A DNA stretch of 64,000 nucleotides from an uncultured Blautia sp. (GCA_900539525.1 UQCM01000010.1:6090-70089); one strand, 5' to 3'; positions 42,608-52,428 are shown, counted from the first letter of the stretch. Notes: a model not told the origin generated them from the letters alone. Translations and numbers: made by a program.

Positions 42608-43846
42608 ATGAGAAGAGTAGTAGTAACAGGCCTGGGAGCCATCACACCTGTGGGACTGAGTGTGGATACTTTCTGGGATAGTATAAAGAATGAAAGAACA
42701 GGATTTGCCCCGATTACCCGTTTTGATACAGAGGATTACAAAGTAAAGCTGGCAGCAGAGGTGAAAGACTTTCATGCCACGGATTATATGGATTTCAAAG
42801 AAGCAAAGCGTATGGAACTGTTCAGTCAGTATGCAGTGGCTGCTGCGAAGGAGGCAATCGAGCAGTCAGGGCTTGATATGGAAAAGGAAGATCCCTATAT
42901 GGTGGGATGTTCGGTGGGCTCGGGAATCGGCAGCCTGCAGGCAGTGGAGAGAGAACATGCACGGCTTATGACAAAGGGAGTCCGGAGAATAGGCCCGCTG
43001 CTGGTACCGCTGATGATCTCGAATATGGCATGCGGGAATGTGTCGATTCACTTTGGATTGAAAGGAAAAAGTCTGAATGTCGTAACCGCATGTGCGACAG
43101 GCACACATTCCATCGGGGAAGCCTATCGCTCCATACGGTGTGGAGAGGCGGATGTCATGGTGGCAGGCGGTACAGAAGCATCCATCAGCCCGGTTGGAAT
43201 CGGCGGATTCATGGCACTGACCGCTCTCTGCGAATCGGAAGACCCGAAGCGGTGTTCGATTCCCTTTGATAAAGAGAGAAGCGGATTCGTCATGGGTGAG
43301 GGAGCAGCCGTTGTCGTGCTGGAGGAACTGGAGCATGCGAAAAAACGTGGTGCAAAGATTCTGGCGGAAATCGGCGGATACGGTGCGACCAGTGATGCTT
43401 ACCATATCACATCTCCGGCAGAGGATGGAGCCGGTGCAGCAAGAGCTATGTTAAACGCAGTGAAGGAGGCAGGACTTCAGCCTGAGGATATTACCTATAT
43501 TAATGCGCATGGAACAAGCACCCACCACAATGATCTGTTTGAGACACGTGCGATCAAAAAGGCATTTGGAGAACATGCAAAAAATATTCGTGTAAATTCA
43601 ACAAAATCCATTGTAGGGCATATGATGGGTGCGGCAGGAGCGATTGAGTTTATTACCTGTGTAAAAGAGATAGAAGAGGGGTATCTTCATCCGACGGCAG
43701 GCTATCGGGTAAAGGATGAGGAGCTGGATCTGAACTATGTGACAGATGGTCCTGTAAGAGAGGATCTGGAGTATGCGATCAGCAATTCTCTGGGATTCGG
43801 CGGGCACAATGGTAGTATTCTGATAAAGAAGTACAGGGAGGAATAA
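42608..43846 (+). CDS. fabF: 3-oxoacyl-[acyl-carrier-protein] synthase II
   Basis: FabF condenses malonyl-ACP with acyl-ACP. The start at 42608 (MRRVVVTGLGAITPVG) follows AGGAGG; the frame is open further upstream only because the repeat is translatable. The 412 residues have the catalytic Cys162 in TACATGTHS and the His residues of NAHGTSTHHND and KSIVGHMMGAAGA. The product ends NSLGFGGHNGSILIKKY. accB starts 3 bases after the stop. Confidence 0.96.
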   Translation: MRRVVVTGLGAITPVGLSVDTFWDSIKNERTGFAPITRFDTEDYKVKLAAEVKDFHATDYMDFKEAKRMELFSQYAVAAAKEAIEQSGLDMEKEDPYMVGCSVGSGIGSLQAVEREHARLMTKGVRRIGPLLVPLMISNMACGNVSIHFGLKGKSLNVVTACATGTHSIGEAYRSIRCGEADVMVAGGTEASISPVGIGGFMALTALCESEDPKRCSIPFDKERSGFVMGEGAAVVVLEELEHAKKRGAKILAEIGGYGATSDAYHITSPAEDGAGAARAMLNAVKEAGLQPEDITYINAHGTSTHHNDLFETRAIKKAFGEHAKNIRVNSTKSIVGHMMGAAGAIEFITCVKEIEEGYLHPTAGYRVKDEELDLNYVTDGPVREDLEYAISNSLGFGGHNGSILIKKYREE

Positions 43847-43849
43847 GTC

Positions 43850-44284
43850 ATGGAGTTAGACTGCCTATTAACTTTGATAGACAAAGTATCTTCTTCTGAG
43901 ATTGGAAGCTTCGAAATGGAGGATGGAAATTTCAAGCTGTCAATGAAAAAGAACAAAAAGGAACTGGTGACGGTATCCGGGAATGCTACAGAGATTTCGC
44001 AAGCTTTTGTTCCTGTACCACAGACGGAAAAGGAAGAGACGGTTCCGGAAGGGAATCAGGTAAAGGCACCTCTTGTAGGGACCTTCTATCATGCACCGTC
44101 TCCTGACGCAGAGCCTTTTGTCAGGGTAGGTGATACGGTACAAAAGGGTCAGATCCTTGGTATCATCGAGGCAATGAAGCTGATGAATGAGATAGAAAGC
44201 GAATTTGACGGTGTGATAGAAGAGATACTGGTTTCAAATGAGCAGCTGGTCGAATATGGACAGCCAATGTTTGTGATTCGCTGA
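43850..44284 (+). CDS. accB: Biotin carboxyl carrier protein of acetyl-CoA carboxylase
   Basis: It carries carboxybiotin between biotin carboxylase and carboxyltransferase. In 144 residues, an N-terminal helix-rich segment and a linker with Pro/Glu precede the biotinyl domain. The biotinylated lysine is Lys110 in IIEAMKLMNEI, and VKAPLVGTFYHAPSPDA starts the domain. A repeat separates it from fabZ. Confidence 0.95.
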   Translation: MELDCLLTLIDKVSSSEIGSFEMEDGNFKLSMKKNKKELVTVSGNATEISQAFVPVPQTEKEETVPEGNQVKAPLVGTFYHAPSPDAEPFVRVGDTVQKGQILGIIEAMKLMNEIESEFDGVIEEILVSNEQLVEYGQPMFVIR

Positions 44285-44308
44285 GGTTTGAAGAAAACGA
44301 ACGATATT

Positions 44309-44385
44309 GTAACCATTAAGAGCCATACATGAGCAAAAGGAAGATCCGGCAGAGGCGGTTTTGCGAAAGGGTTCTGAACAGTGAT
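44309..44385. repeat. 77-bp palindromic repeat between accB and fabZ
   Basis: The left end is GTAACCATTAAGAGCC and the right end is GGGTTCTGAACAGTGAT. The centre is TGAGCAAAAGGAAGA, GGCAGAGGCGGTTTTGCGAA. It is the same layout as 30210-30282. It is transcribed within the operon, ending 25 bases before fabZ. Confidence 0.65.
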
Positions 44386-44410
44386 CTATAATATAAGCTG
44401 GAGGAAGAGA

Positions 44411-44839
44411 ATGGCAAGATTGACGGCAAAGGAAATCATGGAGATTATCCCTCACAGGCAGCCCATGCTGCTGATTGATACAATTGAGGAACTGGAGAGC
44501 GGAAAACGCGGTGTTGGAAAAAAGTGTGTCAGCTATAATGAACCGTATTTTGCGGGACATTTTCCGCAGGAACCCGTGATGCCGGGCGTTCTGATTATAG
44601 AGGCACTGGCACAGGTAGGGGCAGTGGTGATGCTGAGCTGTCCGGAATTTCAGGGAAAGACAGCATATTTCGGCGGTATCAGTTTCGCAAAATTCAAGCA
44701 GAAGGTGATACCGGGGGATGTATTAATGCTTGAGGTAGAGATGATTAAACGAAAAGGAAATGTAGGTGTGGGAAAAGCAACTGCTTCTGTAAATGGGAAG
44801 GCGGCAGTCATTGCGGAGCTGACCTTTGCCATCGGATAG
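44411..44839 (+). CDS. fabZ: 3-hydroxyacyl-[acyl-carrier-protein] dehydratase
   Basis: This hot-dog-fold dehydratase forms the trans-2-enoyl-ACP. The 142-residue product from 44411 (MARLTAKEIMEIIPHRQPML) has the catalytic His in YFAGHFPQEPVMPGVLIIEA with the following Glu. GGAGGAAGAG precedes the start, which makes an ATG ten codons earlier unlikely. Confidence 0.95.
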   Translation: MARLTAKEIMEIIPHRQPMLLIDTIEELESGKRGVGKKCVSYNEPYFAGHFPQEPVMPGVLIIEALAQVGAVVMLSCPEFQGKTAYFGGISFAKFKQKVIPGDVLMLEVEMIKRKGNVGVGKATASVNGKAAVIAELTFAIG

Positions 44840-44848
44840 GAGATTCGT

Positions 44849-46189
44849 ATGTTTCAGAAAATACTAATTGCGAACAGAGGAGAAATCGCTGTTCGCATTA
44901 TCAGGGCGTGCCGGGAGATGGGAATCCGTACGGTTGCTGTTTATTCGGAAGCGGACAGGGAGGCACTGCATGCACAGCTGGCAGATGAAGCGGTATGTAT
45001 CGGTCCTGCTTCCTCTCTGGACAGCTATCTGGACATGGAACGGATCCTGAGTGCAACGATTGCCACAAAGGCAGAGGCGATTCATCCGGGGTTTGGTTTT
45101 CTATCAGAGAACAGTAAATTTGCCGGGATGTGTGAGAAATGCAGCATTACCTTTATCGGTCCTCCTGCAGAAGTGATTCAGAAGATGGGAAATAAGTCAG
45201 AGGCGCGTACTACCGTAAGCAGGGCTGGTGTACCGGTAGTGCCGGGTACGCGAAAGCCTGTGTTTGATGCAGATGAGGGAGAACGGATCGCCTCAGAAAT
45301 AGGTTATCCGGTGATGATCAAGGCATCATCGGGAGGCGGAGGAAAGGGAATGCGTATCGCTGCGTCTTCAGAAGTTTTTAAAGAGAACTTCCAGACAGCA
45401 CAGAGAGAATCGGTGCAGGCATTTGGCGATAACACGATGTATATTGAAAAATATGTAAAGAATCCTAAACATATCGAGTTTCAGATTATTGCAGATAAAT
45501 TCGGGAATGTGGTTCAGCTGGGGGAAAGAGACTGCTCGATCCAGAGAAACCATCAGAAAGTGATCGAGGAATCGCCCTGTGCAGTACTGACCCCGGAGCT
45601 TCGGGAACGTATGGGACAGGAAGCTGTCCGTGCCGCAAAAGCAGCCGGTTACGAAAACGCAGGAACGATTGAATTCCTGCTGGATGAGGATCGAAGCTTT
45701 TATTTTATAGAGATGAACACCAGGATTCAGGTAGAGCACCCGGTTACAGAGATGGTTTCCGGTGTGGATCTGATCAAAGAGCAGATTTATGTAGCGGCAG
45801 GTCTTCCACTGAGCGTGAAGCAGGAGGATATTGCTCTCAGGGGGCATGCCATTGAATGCAGGATCAATGCAGAAAACCCGAAGAAAAACTTTATGCCCTG
45901 TCCGGGAAAGGTGAAAAAGGTACATTTTCCGGGCGGATATGGTGTGCGGATCGATTCAGCCGTTTACAGCGGGTATGAGATCCCTCCCTGGTATGATTCT
46001 ATGATTGCTAAGGTGATCGTCCATGACAGAACCAGAGAAGCAGCAATCGATAAGGTCAGGAGTGTGCTTGGAGAGCTGATACTGGAGGGCGTAACTACAA
46101 ATGTGGATTTTCTTTATGCGATTCTGAATGATAAAGATTTCCAGGAAGGAAATTTTACAACGGCATTTATTGAGGAACATCGGTTGTAA
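44849..46189 (+). CDS. accC: Biotin carboxylase subunit of acetyl-CoA carboxylase
   Basis: It carboxylates biotin on AccB using ATP and bicarbonate. The 446-residue ATP-grasp enzyme has the N-terminal KILIANRGEIAVRIIRACRE, the glycine-rich KASSGGGGKGMRIA, EKYVKNPKHIEFQIIADKFG, EMNTRIQVEHPVTEMV and the C-terminal domain with GHAIECRINAE. It follows fabZ by nine bases. Confidence 0.97.
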   Translation: MFQKILIANRGEIAVRIIRACREMGIRTVAVYSEADREALHAQLADEAVCIGPASSLDSYLDMERILSATIATKAEAIHPGFGFLSENSKFAGMCEKCSITFIGPPAEVIQKMGNKSEARTTVSRAGVPVVPGTRKPVFDADEGERIASEIGYPVMIKASSGGGGKGMRIAASSEVFKENFQTAQRESVQAFGDNTMYIEKYVKNPKHIEFQIIADKFGNVVQLGERDCSIQRNHQKVIEESPCAVLTPELRERMGQEAVRAAKAAGYENAGTIEFLLDEDRSFYFIEMNTRIQVEHPVTEMVSGVDLIKEQIYVAAGLPLSVKQEDIALRGHAIECRINAENPKKNFMPCPGKVKKVHFPGGYGVRIDSAVYSGYEIPPWYDSMIAKVIVHDRTREAAIDKVRSVLGELILEGVTTNVDFLYAILNDKDFQEGNFTTAFIEEHRL

Positions 46190-46191
46190 TG

Positions 46192-46244
46192 AACTCGTAT
46201 GATCCATCTGATTAGGGTGAATCATACGAGTTACCACCTTTTTT
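46192..46244 (+). terminator. Intercistronic hairpins with T-tract between accC and accDA (possible attenuator)
   Basis: AACTCGTATGAT (46192-46203) pairs exactly with ATCATACGAGTT (46221-46232). A competing smaller hairpin GGTG (46216-46219) / CACC (46235-46238) directly precedes TTTTTT (46239-46244). The two cannot form together, which is the layout of an attenuator that could trim expression of accDA relative to the upstream genes. Confidence 0.5.
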
Positions 46245-46259
46245 GACAGGAGATTTCAT

Positions 46260-47987
46260 ATGGCAGGATTAAAGGATATGTTTAAGAAAAACACCTACAT
46301 CTCCGTCTCAAAGACGGGTTCCGGCCAGGAGGAGACAAAAACAGAGCCTTCTGTTCCGGAGGGATTGTGGGTAAAATGTCCAAAATGCGGCAGGATGCTT
46401 TACCGTGAGGATGTGGTGGAAAACTTTTATGTATGTCCGAAATGCGGCGGCTATTTCAGGATAAAGACAAAAACACGTATCCGGATGGTAGCAGACAAAG
46501 GAAGCTTTGAAGAGTGGGGCAGGGAAATCAGTGACCGGAATCCACTGAACTATCAGGGATATGAGGAAAAGCTGGGAGAACTCCGCAATAAAACACACAT
46601 ACAGGAGGCCGTGACGATTGGAAAAGCGAAAATAGACGGGCAGGAGGTTGTTCTGGGGGTCTGTGATGCAAGATTTCTTATGGGAAGCATGGGCTATGTA
46701 GTGGGAGAGAAGATTACTTCAGCTGTCGAACAGGCAACGCAGCTTGGACTTCCTGTGATTCTTTTCTGCTGTTCCGGAGGAGCCAGGATGCAGGAAGGAA
46801 TCGTATCCCTGATGCAGATGGCCAAAACCTCTGCAGCGATCAGACGTCATTTGGACGCAGGATGCCTCTATGTTCCGGTCCTTACAGATCCCACGACAGG
46901 CGGAGTCACGGCAAGCTTTGCGATGCTGGGAGATATCATACTGGCAGAGCCGGGGGCACTGATCGGATTTGCAGGGCCGAGAGTGATTCAGCAGACGATT
47001 GGAGAGAAGCTTCCGGAGGGCTTCCAGAGGGCGGAATTTCTGCTGGAAAAGGGAATGATTGACGGGATCGTGGAACGCGCCGATCTGAAGTCTACACTGA
47101 GCTGGCTGATTTCTGTCCATCAGAAGCGCCAGAACTGTGACAGTTCTCTCGAAAAGAGATCGTCTGTACAGAAAAAATCGTATATAGAGGACATACAGAA
47201 GAAACACCTGAGTACATGGGACAGGGTGCAGATTTCCAGAATGCCGGAGCGTCTCACCAGTATGGATTATATACAGGAAATCTTTACAGACTTTATGGAG
47301 CTCCACGGAGACCGGTGCTATCGCGATGACGGCGCGATCGTGGGAGGAATCGCCCTCTTCGATGGTCAGCCGGTGACGGTCATCGGGCAGCAGAAGGGAA
47401 AGACGACAAAGGAAAATCTCAGCAGAAATTTTGCGATGGCATCTCCGGAAGGCTACCGAAAGGCTCTGCGGTTGATGAAGCAGGCGGAAAAATTCAAAAG
47501 ACCGGTCATCTGTTTTGTAGACACACCGGGGGCGGCCTGCGGGATCGGAGCGGAAGAACGCGGTCAGGGAGAGGCGATTGCCAGAAATCTCATGGAGATG
47601 TCCGGACTGAAGGTTCCCGTACTCAGTATTGTTATCGGAGAGGGAGGGAGCGGTGGCGCTCTGGCTCTGGCTGTGGCGAATGAGGTCTGGATGATGGAGA
47701 ATGCTACCTATTCCATTTTGTCTCCCGAAGGCTTTGCAACGATTCTCTGGAAGGACGGCAAACGTGCGAAGGAGGCTTCCGAGGTGATGAAGCTTACGGC
47801 AGAGGACCTGAAAAAGCTTGGCATCATTGAGCGTATCGTTCCAGAGAGAGAGCCGGCTTCTGTAGAACTGCTTCCGGAAATTGCAGGATATATGAAGCAT
47901 CATATGAAAAAGTTTTTGAGCAAACAGATGATGAAGACACCAGAGGAACTGGTATCTGACAGATATGAAAGATTTCGGAGAATGTAA
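46260..47987 (+). CDS. accDA: Fused acetyl-CoA carboxylase carboxyltransferase, beta-alpha (AccD-AccA)
   Basis: It transfers the carboxyl group from biotin to acetyl-CoA, giving malonyl-CoA. One 575-residue chain holds both subunits. Residues 1-285 are AccD, with the zinc ribbon Cys40, Cys43, Cys59 and Cys62 ([19 protein letters not shown]) and [12 protein letters not shown] 30-residue linker ([20 protein letters not shown]) follows. Residues 315-575 are AccA, with [40 protein letters not shown] and [19 protein letters not shown]. In most bacteria these are two genes. I see no stop or frameshift at the junction. Confidence 0.94.
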   Translation: MAGLKDMFKKNTYISVSKTGSGQEETKTEPSVPEGLWVKCPKCGRMLYREDVVENFYVCPKCGGYFRIKTKTRIRMVADKGSFEEWGREISDRNPLNYQGYEEKLGELRNKTHIQEAVTIGKAKIDGQEVVLGVCDARFLMGSMGYVVGEKITSAVEQATQLGLPVILFCCSGGARMQEGIVSLMQMAKTSAAIRRHLDAGCLYVPVLTDPTTGGVTASFAMLGDIILAEPGALIGFAGPRVIQQTIGEKLPEGFQRAEFLLEKGMIDGIVERADLKSTLSWLISVHQKRQNCDSSLEKRSSVQKKSYIEDIQKKHLSTWDRVQISRMPERLTSMDYIQEIFTDFMELHGDRCYRDDGAIVGGIALFDGQPVTVIGQQKGKTTKENLSRNFAMASPEGYRKALRLMKQAEKFKRPVICFVDTPGAACGIGAEERGQGEAIARNLMEMSGLKVPVLSIVIGEGGSGGALALAVANEVWMMENATYSILSPEGFATILWKDGKRAKEASEVMKLTAEDLKKLGIIERIVPEREPASVELLPEIAGYMKHHMKKFLSKQMMKTPEELVSDRYERFRRM

Positions 47988-47989
47988 AG

Positions 47990-49039
47990 ATGAAGAGAAA
48001 ACCGTTGGTGATAGGAGAACTGACAGCCGCTATCCCGGTCATACAGGGAGGAATGGGCGTGGGAATCAGCCTTTCAGGACTGGCAGGCGCAGTTGCGTCC
48101 TGTGGCGGAATCGGGGTGATCTCGACTGCGCAGATCGGGTATCGGGAACCGGATTTTGAAATTTCTCCGTTGAATGCAAATCTGAGAGCACTCAGAAAGG
48201 AAATCATAAAGGCGAGGGGACTGGCAAAAGGAGGAATTCTTGGTGTCAATATCATGGCTGCGACCAGATCCTACAATTCTTATGTAAAAGAGGCCGTGCA
48301 GTCAGGCATTGACCTTATTATATCGGGAGCAGGGCTTCCGGTGTCTCTTCCTGAACTGGTGCAGGGAAGCAGTGTAAAGATTGCCCCCATTGTATCCACG
48401 GCAAAGTCAGCCTCTGTCATATGCAGACTCTGGGACAGAAAGTACGGTCGTATCCCTGATCTGGTGGTCATTGAGGGTCCGAAAGCAGGAGGTCATCTCG
48501 GATTTACGAGAGAACAGCTCGCTATCTTTACGCCGGACACCTACCGGGAAGAAATCAGGCGCATCATGGATGTCATCAGGCAGTATGAGGAGAAATATGG
48601 CAGCCATATTCCTGTGGTGATAGCCGGAGGAATCTACGAAAGGGCAGATATGGATGAAGCCTTATCACTGGGAGCAGACGGCGTACAGATGGGTACACGG
48701 TTTGTTACTACCTTTGAGTGTGATGCTTCGGATGCCTATAAACAGTCGCATCTCGACTGTAAAAAGGAAGATATCAGGATCGTAGACAGTCCGGTGGGTC
48801 TGCCGGGACGTGCCATCGCGAATCGTTTTATCATGGAGAAGCATGAGAAAGGGATTCACGGAAAATGCTATCAATGCCTTGAAAAGTGTGATCCGGCCTC
48901 GATTCCCTACTGCATAACCAGAGCACTGGTCAATGCAGTAAGGGGAAATCTTGAAGAAGCACTCTTTTTCTGCGGGGAAAATGCCTGGAGAGCAGAAAAA
49001 CTGGAGCATGTGGCGGATATCATGGAAGAGATGAAATAA
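47990..49039 (+). CDS. Nitronate monooxygenase-like FMN protein with a C-terminal Cys cluster
   Basis: This 349-residue FMN TIM-barrel is related to FabK and nitronate monooxygenase (VIQGGMGVGISLSGLAGAVA; EGPKAGGHLGFTREQL; VVIAGGIYERADMDEALSLG; GADGVQMGTRFVTT). It starts 2 bases after accDA and is the last gene of the fatty acid operon. The C-terminal GKCYQCLEKCDPASIPYC adds four cysteines that could bind metal; classical enzymes of the family lack this. Its role in lipid synthesis is unknown. Confidence 0.8.
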   Translation: MKRKPLVIGELTAAIPVIQGGMGVGISLSGLAGAVASCGGIGVISTAQIGYREPDFEISPLNANLRALRKEIIKARGLAKGGILGVNIMAATRSYNSYVKEAVQSGIDLIISGAGLPVSLPELVQGSSVKIAPIVSTAKSASVICRLWDRKYGRIPDLVVIEGPKAGGHLGFTREQLAIFTPDTYREEIRRIMDVIRQYEEKYGSHIPVVIAGGIYERADMDEALSLGADGVQMGTRFVTTFECDASDAYKQSHLDCKKEDIRIVDSPVGLPGRAIANRFIMEKHEKGIHGKCYQCLEKCDPASIPYCITRALVNAVRGNLEEALFFCGENAWRAEKLEHVADIMEEMK

Positions 49040-49068
49040 CAAAAACAGAAACAGGCTTTACATTTTGG

Positions 49069-49127
49069 ACGCATATTTCTATAATCAGGAGAGAAGCGGG
49101 GCTTCTCCTGAAGAAATATGCGTTTTT
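49069..49127 (+). terminator. Large terminator of the fatty acid operon
   Basis: ACGCATATTTCT-ATAA-TCAGGAGA pairs through a bulged stem with TTCTCCTGA-A-GAAATATGCGT and is followed by TTTTT. The stem has over 20 bp and lies 30 bases after the last gene. Confidence 0.85.
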
Positions 49128-49143
49128 GTAACTGTTCAGAGCC
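49128..49143. repeat. GTAACTGTTCAGAGCC repeat end
   Basis: The 16 bases match the left end of the 50815 element. They lie directly after the terminator T-tract and are followed by TGTAGATAAAGGAAAGCCCC, a decayed form of the repeat centre. Confidence 0.5.
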
Positions 49144-49206
49144 ATGTAGATAAAGGAAAGCCCCTGATCCATGGAAACCCAATAAGAAGAAAGGATGAAT
49201 GGGAGT

Positions 49207-50745
49207 ATGAAAAGAAAATATCAGGGACCCCGGGTGCTTGGTCTGCTTTTGTTTTGTGTTCTGTTCTGTGTTTGCAGCAGACAGGCGGAAGCGGCGGGCG
49301 TACCGGTAAAGATCACGTCTGCAAGAATCGTATCCGGAGAGACCGTGATCAGAGCAAAGGTGAAGGAAAATGTAAGGAAAAGTGACGGGAAGTTTTATCT
49401 GGTAAAGGTGAATGGACTTGAAAATAAGCCGGCATGTGTAATGGCAGAATCACTGGAAACCTCGCGGCTGGTGTTCAGACTGGATACGTCGGACAAGGCA
49501 AATGTAATTTCAAAGTTTGGAATTGCAGTGAAAAATAAAAAGAAACTGAAACTGGTCAGTAATACGGTATATGTGAAAAATCCTCATGCGATTGCAACGA
49601 ATACGCAGGAATGTGAACTTCCTGCAACAAAGAAGGGGATTCATTTTGCTTCGGATATGAATCTGGATTCGAAGCATACTCTGGTCAATGTGAATCTGAA
49701 CGATCTGATCACTACAGAGGGAGAAGGTGTTCCCTATGTTTACAACGGAAAGACTTATTACTTTACAAATACGATGCAGGCAGAGGTGAAGAGGTTTGTC
49801 TCCAGAGGTGTCTGTGTCACTCTTGTTATCTATCTGCCGTGGAACAGTACAAATAAGTATCTGGTCTACCCTTCGGCGAGACAACCGGGCCCGTACTGGT
49901 ATATGCTGAATACCTCTGATGAGAAGGCGAGGGAGACGCTGGAGGCGGCTTTCTGTTATCTGGGTGAAATATTTGGTACACCTGAGCGGCTGGTATCCAA
50001 CTGGGTACTGGGAAATGAGGTGAATTCTCAGTATTACTGGAACCATGCCGGAAATCTTGCGTTTGAAAAGTATGTAAAGGCTTATGTTCAGGCATTCCAG
50101 ATGCTCAGTGATGCGGTACATGCCAGCTGGCCGGAGGCAAAAGTTTTTGTGCCGCTGGATAATGCATGGAACATACCGGTTTCAGAGGTTGGCTGGAATG
50201 GAAAGACATTCCTGACACAATTTGCAAAAGAGCTTAAAAGGGAATCTTCCCGCACAAAATGGAATCTGTCTTATCATGCGTACTCCTTCCCGCTGCCATC
50301 TGAGCCGTATAAGAAAAATCAGCACGTTACCAAAAGTGCAGATTCACCGTATATCACGCCGCAGAATCTGAAGTACCTGACGGATTATATCAGGAAGACA
50401 TATGGGTCGTCTACCAGAATCATTCTGTCGGAACAGGGATATATGGCTTCCATGGGTGAAAAGGCGCAGGCTGCTTCTATTTTATATGCATATTATATGG
50501 CAGAGTTTAACCCGATGGTGGATGCGTTTATCATGCGCTGTGAATATGATGATGCATGGGAGGTATCCGAGGGATATGCCATGGGACTGACGGGACTGGA
50601 CGGCAAGAAACGGGAAGCATATAAAGTGTATAAATATATGGATTCTCCGAAATCCATTGCCTATGCAAAGAAATATCTGAAAAAAATAGGAGCATCAAGC
50701 TGGAAAGCAGTGGTTCCGGGGTATCAGGCATCCAGATTTAAATAA
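49207..50745 (+). CDS. Secreted DUF5722 protein, glycoside-hydrolase-like barrel
   Basis: The 512-residue product starts at 49207 (MKRKYQGPRVLG); an ATG at 49195 is possible. Residues 1-30 are a signal peptide (LGLLLFCVLFCVCSRQAEAAG). Residues 33-125 are an all-beta segment, and 130-512 resemble a TIM-barrel with WVLGNEVNSQYYWNH and ILSEQGYMAS. The Glu in each (NE and SEQG) is placed as in clan A glycoside hydrolases, so a retaining carbohydrase activity is possible. DUF5722 has no settled function that I know of. It stands alone between two repeat-bearing gaps. Confidence 0.75.
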   Translation: MKRKYQGPRVLGLLLFCVLFCVCSRQAEAAGVPVKITSARIVSGETVIRAKVKENVRKSDGKFYLVKVNGLENKPACVMAESLETSRLVFRLDTSDKANVISKFGIAVKNKKKLKLVSNTVYVKNPHAIATNTQECELPATKKGIHFASDMNLDSKHTLVNVNLNDLITTEGEGVPYVYNGKTYYFTNTMQAEVKRFVSRGVCVTLVIYLPWNSTNKYLVYPSARQPGPYWYMLNTSDEKARETLEAAFCYLGEIFGTPERLVSNWVLGNEVNSQYYWNHAGNLAFEKYVKAYVQAFQMLSDAVHASWPEAKVFVPLDNAWNIPVSEVGWNGKTFLTQFAKELKRESSRTKWNLSYHAYSFPLPSEPYKKNQHVTKSADSPYITPQNLKYLTDYIRKTYGSSTRIILSEQGYMASMGEKAQAASILYAYYMAEFNPMVDAFIMRCEYDDAWEVSEGYAMGLTGLDGKKREAYKVYKYMDSPKSIAYAKKYLKKIGASSWKAVVPGYQASRFK

Positions 50746-50814
50746 TCTGTGCATCGCGAAAGCATAGACAAAATGCATCTTTCGTTATATAATCTCTGAG
50801 GAGAAATGAATATG

Positions 50815-50869
50815 GTAACTGTTCAAAGCCTTGAAGAGGCGGATTTACGGATGGGCTCTGGAAAGTTAC
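50815..50869. repeat. 55-bp palindromic repeat before gltX
   Basis: GTAACTGTTCAAAGCC (left) and GGGCTCTGGAAAGTTAC (right) are inverted copies flanking TTGAAGAGGCGGATTTACGG. It is the clearest short member of the GTAACTGTTCA family. The gap 50746-50967 contains nothing else that I can identify. Confidence 0.65.
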
Positions 50870-50967
50870 TGAATATGTATGATTACAGACCGGCTGCGCG
50901 GAGATCCATTCCGGGGGAACAGCAGGGATCCGGCTGACAGAAATACGAAAATGAGGAGAACACAGAA

Positions 50968-52428
50968 ATGAGTAAAGTCAGAACACGTTTTGCACCCAGT
51001 CCGACAGGGCGGATGCATGTAGGAAATTTGAGAACAGCATTGTATGCGTATCTGATCGCAAAGCACGAGGGCGGAGATTTTATCCTCCGTATCGAGGATA
51101 CGGATCAGGAACGCTATGTGGAAGGCGCCGTTGATATTATTTACCGTACCCTGCAGGAGACAGGGCTGATCCATGACGAGGGTCCGGATAAGGACGGCGG
51201 CGTGGGACCCTATGTACAGAGCGAGCGCCAGGCAAAGGGCATCTATCTGGAATATGCGAAGAAGCTGATTGAGAAGGGAGAGGCCTACTACTGTTTCTGC
51301 GACAAAGAGCGTCTGGAATCTCTGAAACAGGAAGTGGCAGGTAAGGAGATCGTGGTATACGATAAACACTGTCTGCATCTGTCAAAGGAGGAGATCGAGG
51401 CGAACCTGGCAGCGGGAAAGCCCTACGTGATCCGTCAGAACACCCCGAAGGAAGGAACGACGAAATTTGTTGATGAGATCTACGGTGTGATCGAGGTGCC
51501 AAACGCAGAGCTGGATGATATGATCCTGATCAAGTCTGATGGCTATCCCACTTACAATTTTGCCAATGTAGTCGACGATCATCTGATGGGAATCACACAT
51601 GTAGTCAGGGGAAATGAGTACCTGTCCTCTGCACCGAAATACAATCGTCTCTATGAGGCCTTTGGATGGGAGGTTCCGGTTTACGTGCACTGTCCTCTGA
51701 TCACCAATGAGGAACATCAGAAGCTGAGCAAACGCTGCGGCCATTCTTCCTACGAGGATCTGATCGAGCAGGGATTTGTAACGGAAGCTGTGATCAATTA
51801 TGTGGCACTGCTTGGATGGTGTCCGCAGGACAACCGTGAGATTTTTACGCTGGAGGAGCTGGCAGAGGCATTTGAGTACCGTCATATGAGCAAGTCTCCG
51901 GCAGTATTTGATATGACAAAGCTTAAGTGGATGAACGGAGAATATATTAAGGCGATGGATTTTGACAGGTTCTATGAGAGGGCGCTCCCGTTTATTCAGG
52001 AAACGATTCATAAGGACTATGATTTCAGGAAAATTGCACAGATGGTAAAGACACGTATCGAGATCTTCCCGGATATTCCGTCACTGATTGATTTCTTTGA
52101 AGAAGTTCCGGAGTATGAGATCTCAATGTATAAAAACAAGAAGTCCAAGTCAACGGAAGAGACATCCCTTGGAATTTTACAGGATGTGCTTCCGATGCTG
52201 GAGGCACAGGAGGATTTCACAAACGATGCTCTGTTTGAAAGGCTGAGTGCCTATGCCGGCGGGAAGGAATGCAAGATCGGGCATGTGATGTGGCCGATCC
52301 GGACCGCCGTTTCAGGAAAGCAGACGACTCCGGCAGGAGCTACGGAGATTATGGATGTAATCGGGAAAGAGGAATCCATCAGCAGGATCAGAGCGGCGAT
52401 TGAAAAACTGAACGCCGAAATCGTATAA
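50968..52428 (+). CDS. gltX: Glutamyl-tRNA synthetase
   Basis: This class I aminoacyl-tRNA synthetase has the HIGH-like motif [17 protein letters not shown] and the KMSKS-like KLSKRCG. The 486-residue product includes [35 protein letters not shown] with [10 protein letters not shown], and a helical anticodon-binding domain. Whether it also charges tRNA-Gln cannot be judged. GAGGAGAA precedes the ATG. The helicase starts just after the stop. Confidence 0.96.
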   Translation: MSKVRTRFAPSPTGRMHVGNLRTALYAYLIAKHEGGDFILRIEDTDQERYVEGAVDIIYRTLQETGLIHDEGPDKDGGVGPYVQSERQAKGIYLEYAKKLIEKGEAYYCFCDKERLESLKQEVAGKEIVVYDKHCLHLSKEEIEANLAAGKPYVIRQNTPKEGTTKFVDEIYGVIEVPNAELDDMILIKSDGYPTYNFANVVDDHLMGITHVVRGNEYLSSAPKYNRLYEAFGWEVPVYVHCPLITNEEHQKLSKRCGHSSYEDLIEQGFVTEAVINYVALLGWCPQDNREIFTLEELAEAFEYRHMSKSPAVFDMTKLKWMNGEYIKAMDFDRFYERALPFIQETIHKDYDFRKIAQMVKTRIEIFPDIPSLIDFFEEVPEYEISMYKNKKSKSTEETSLGILQDVLPMLEAQEDFTNDALFERLSAYAGGKECKIGHVMWPIRTAVSGKQTTPAGATEIMDVIGKEESISRIRAAIEKLNAEIV

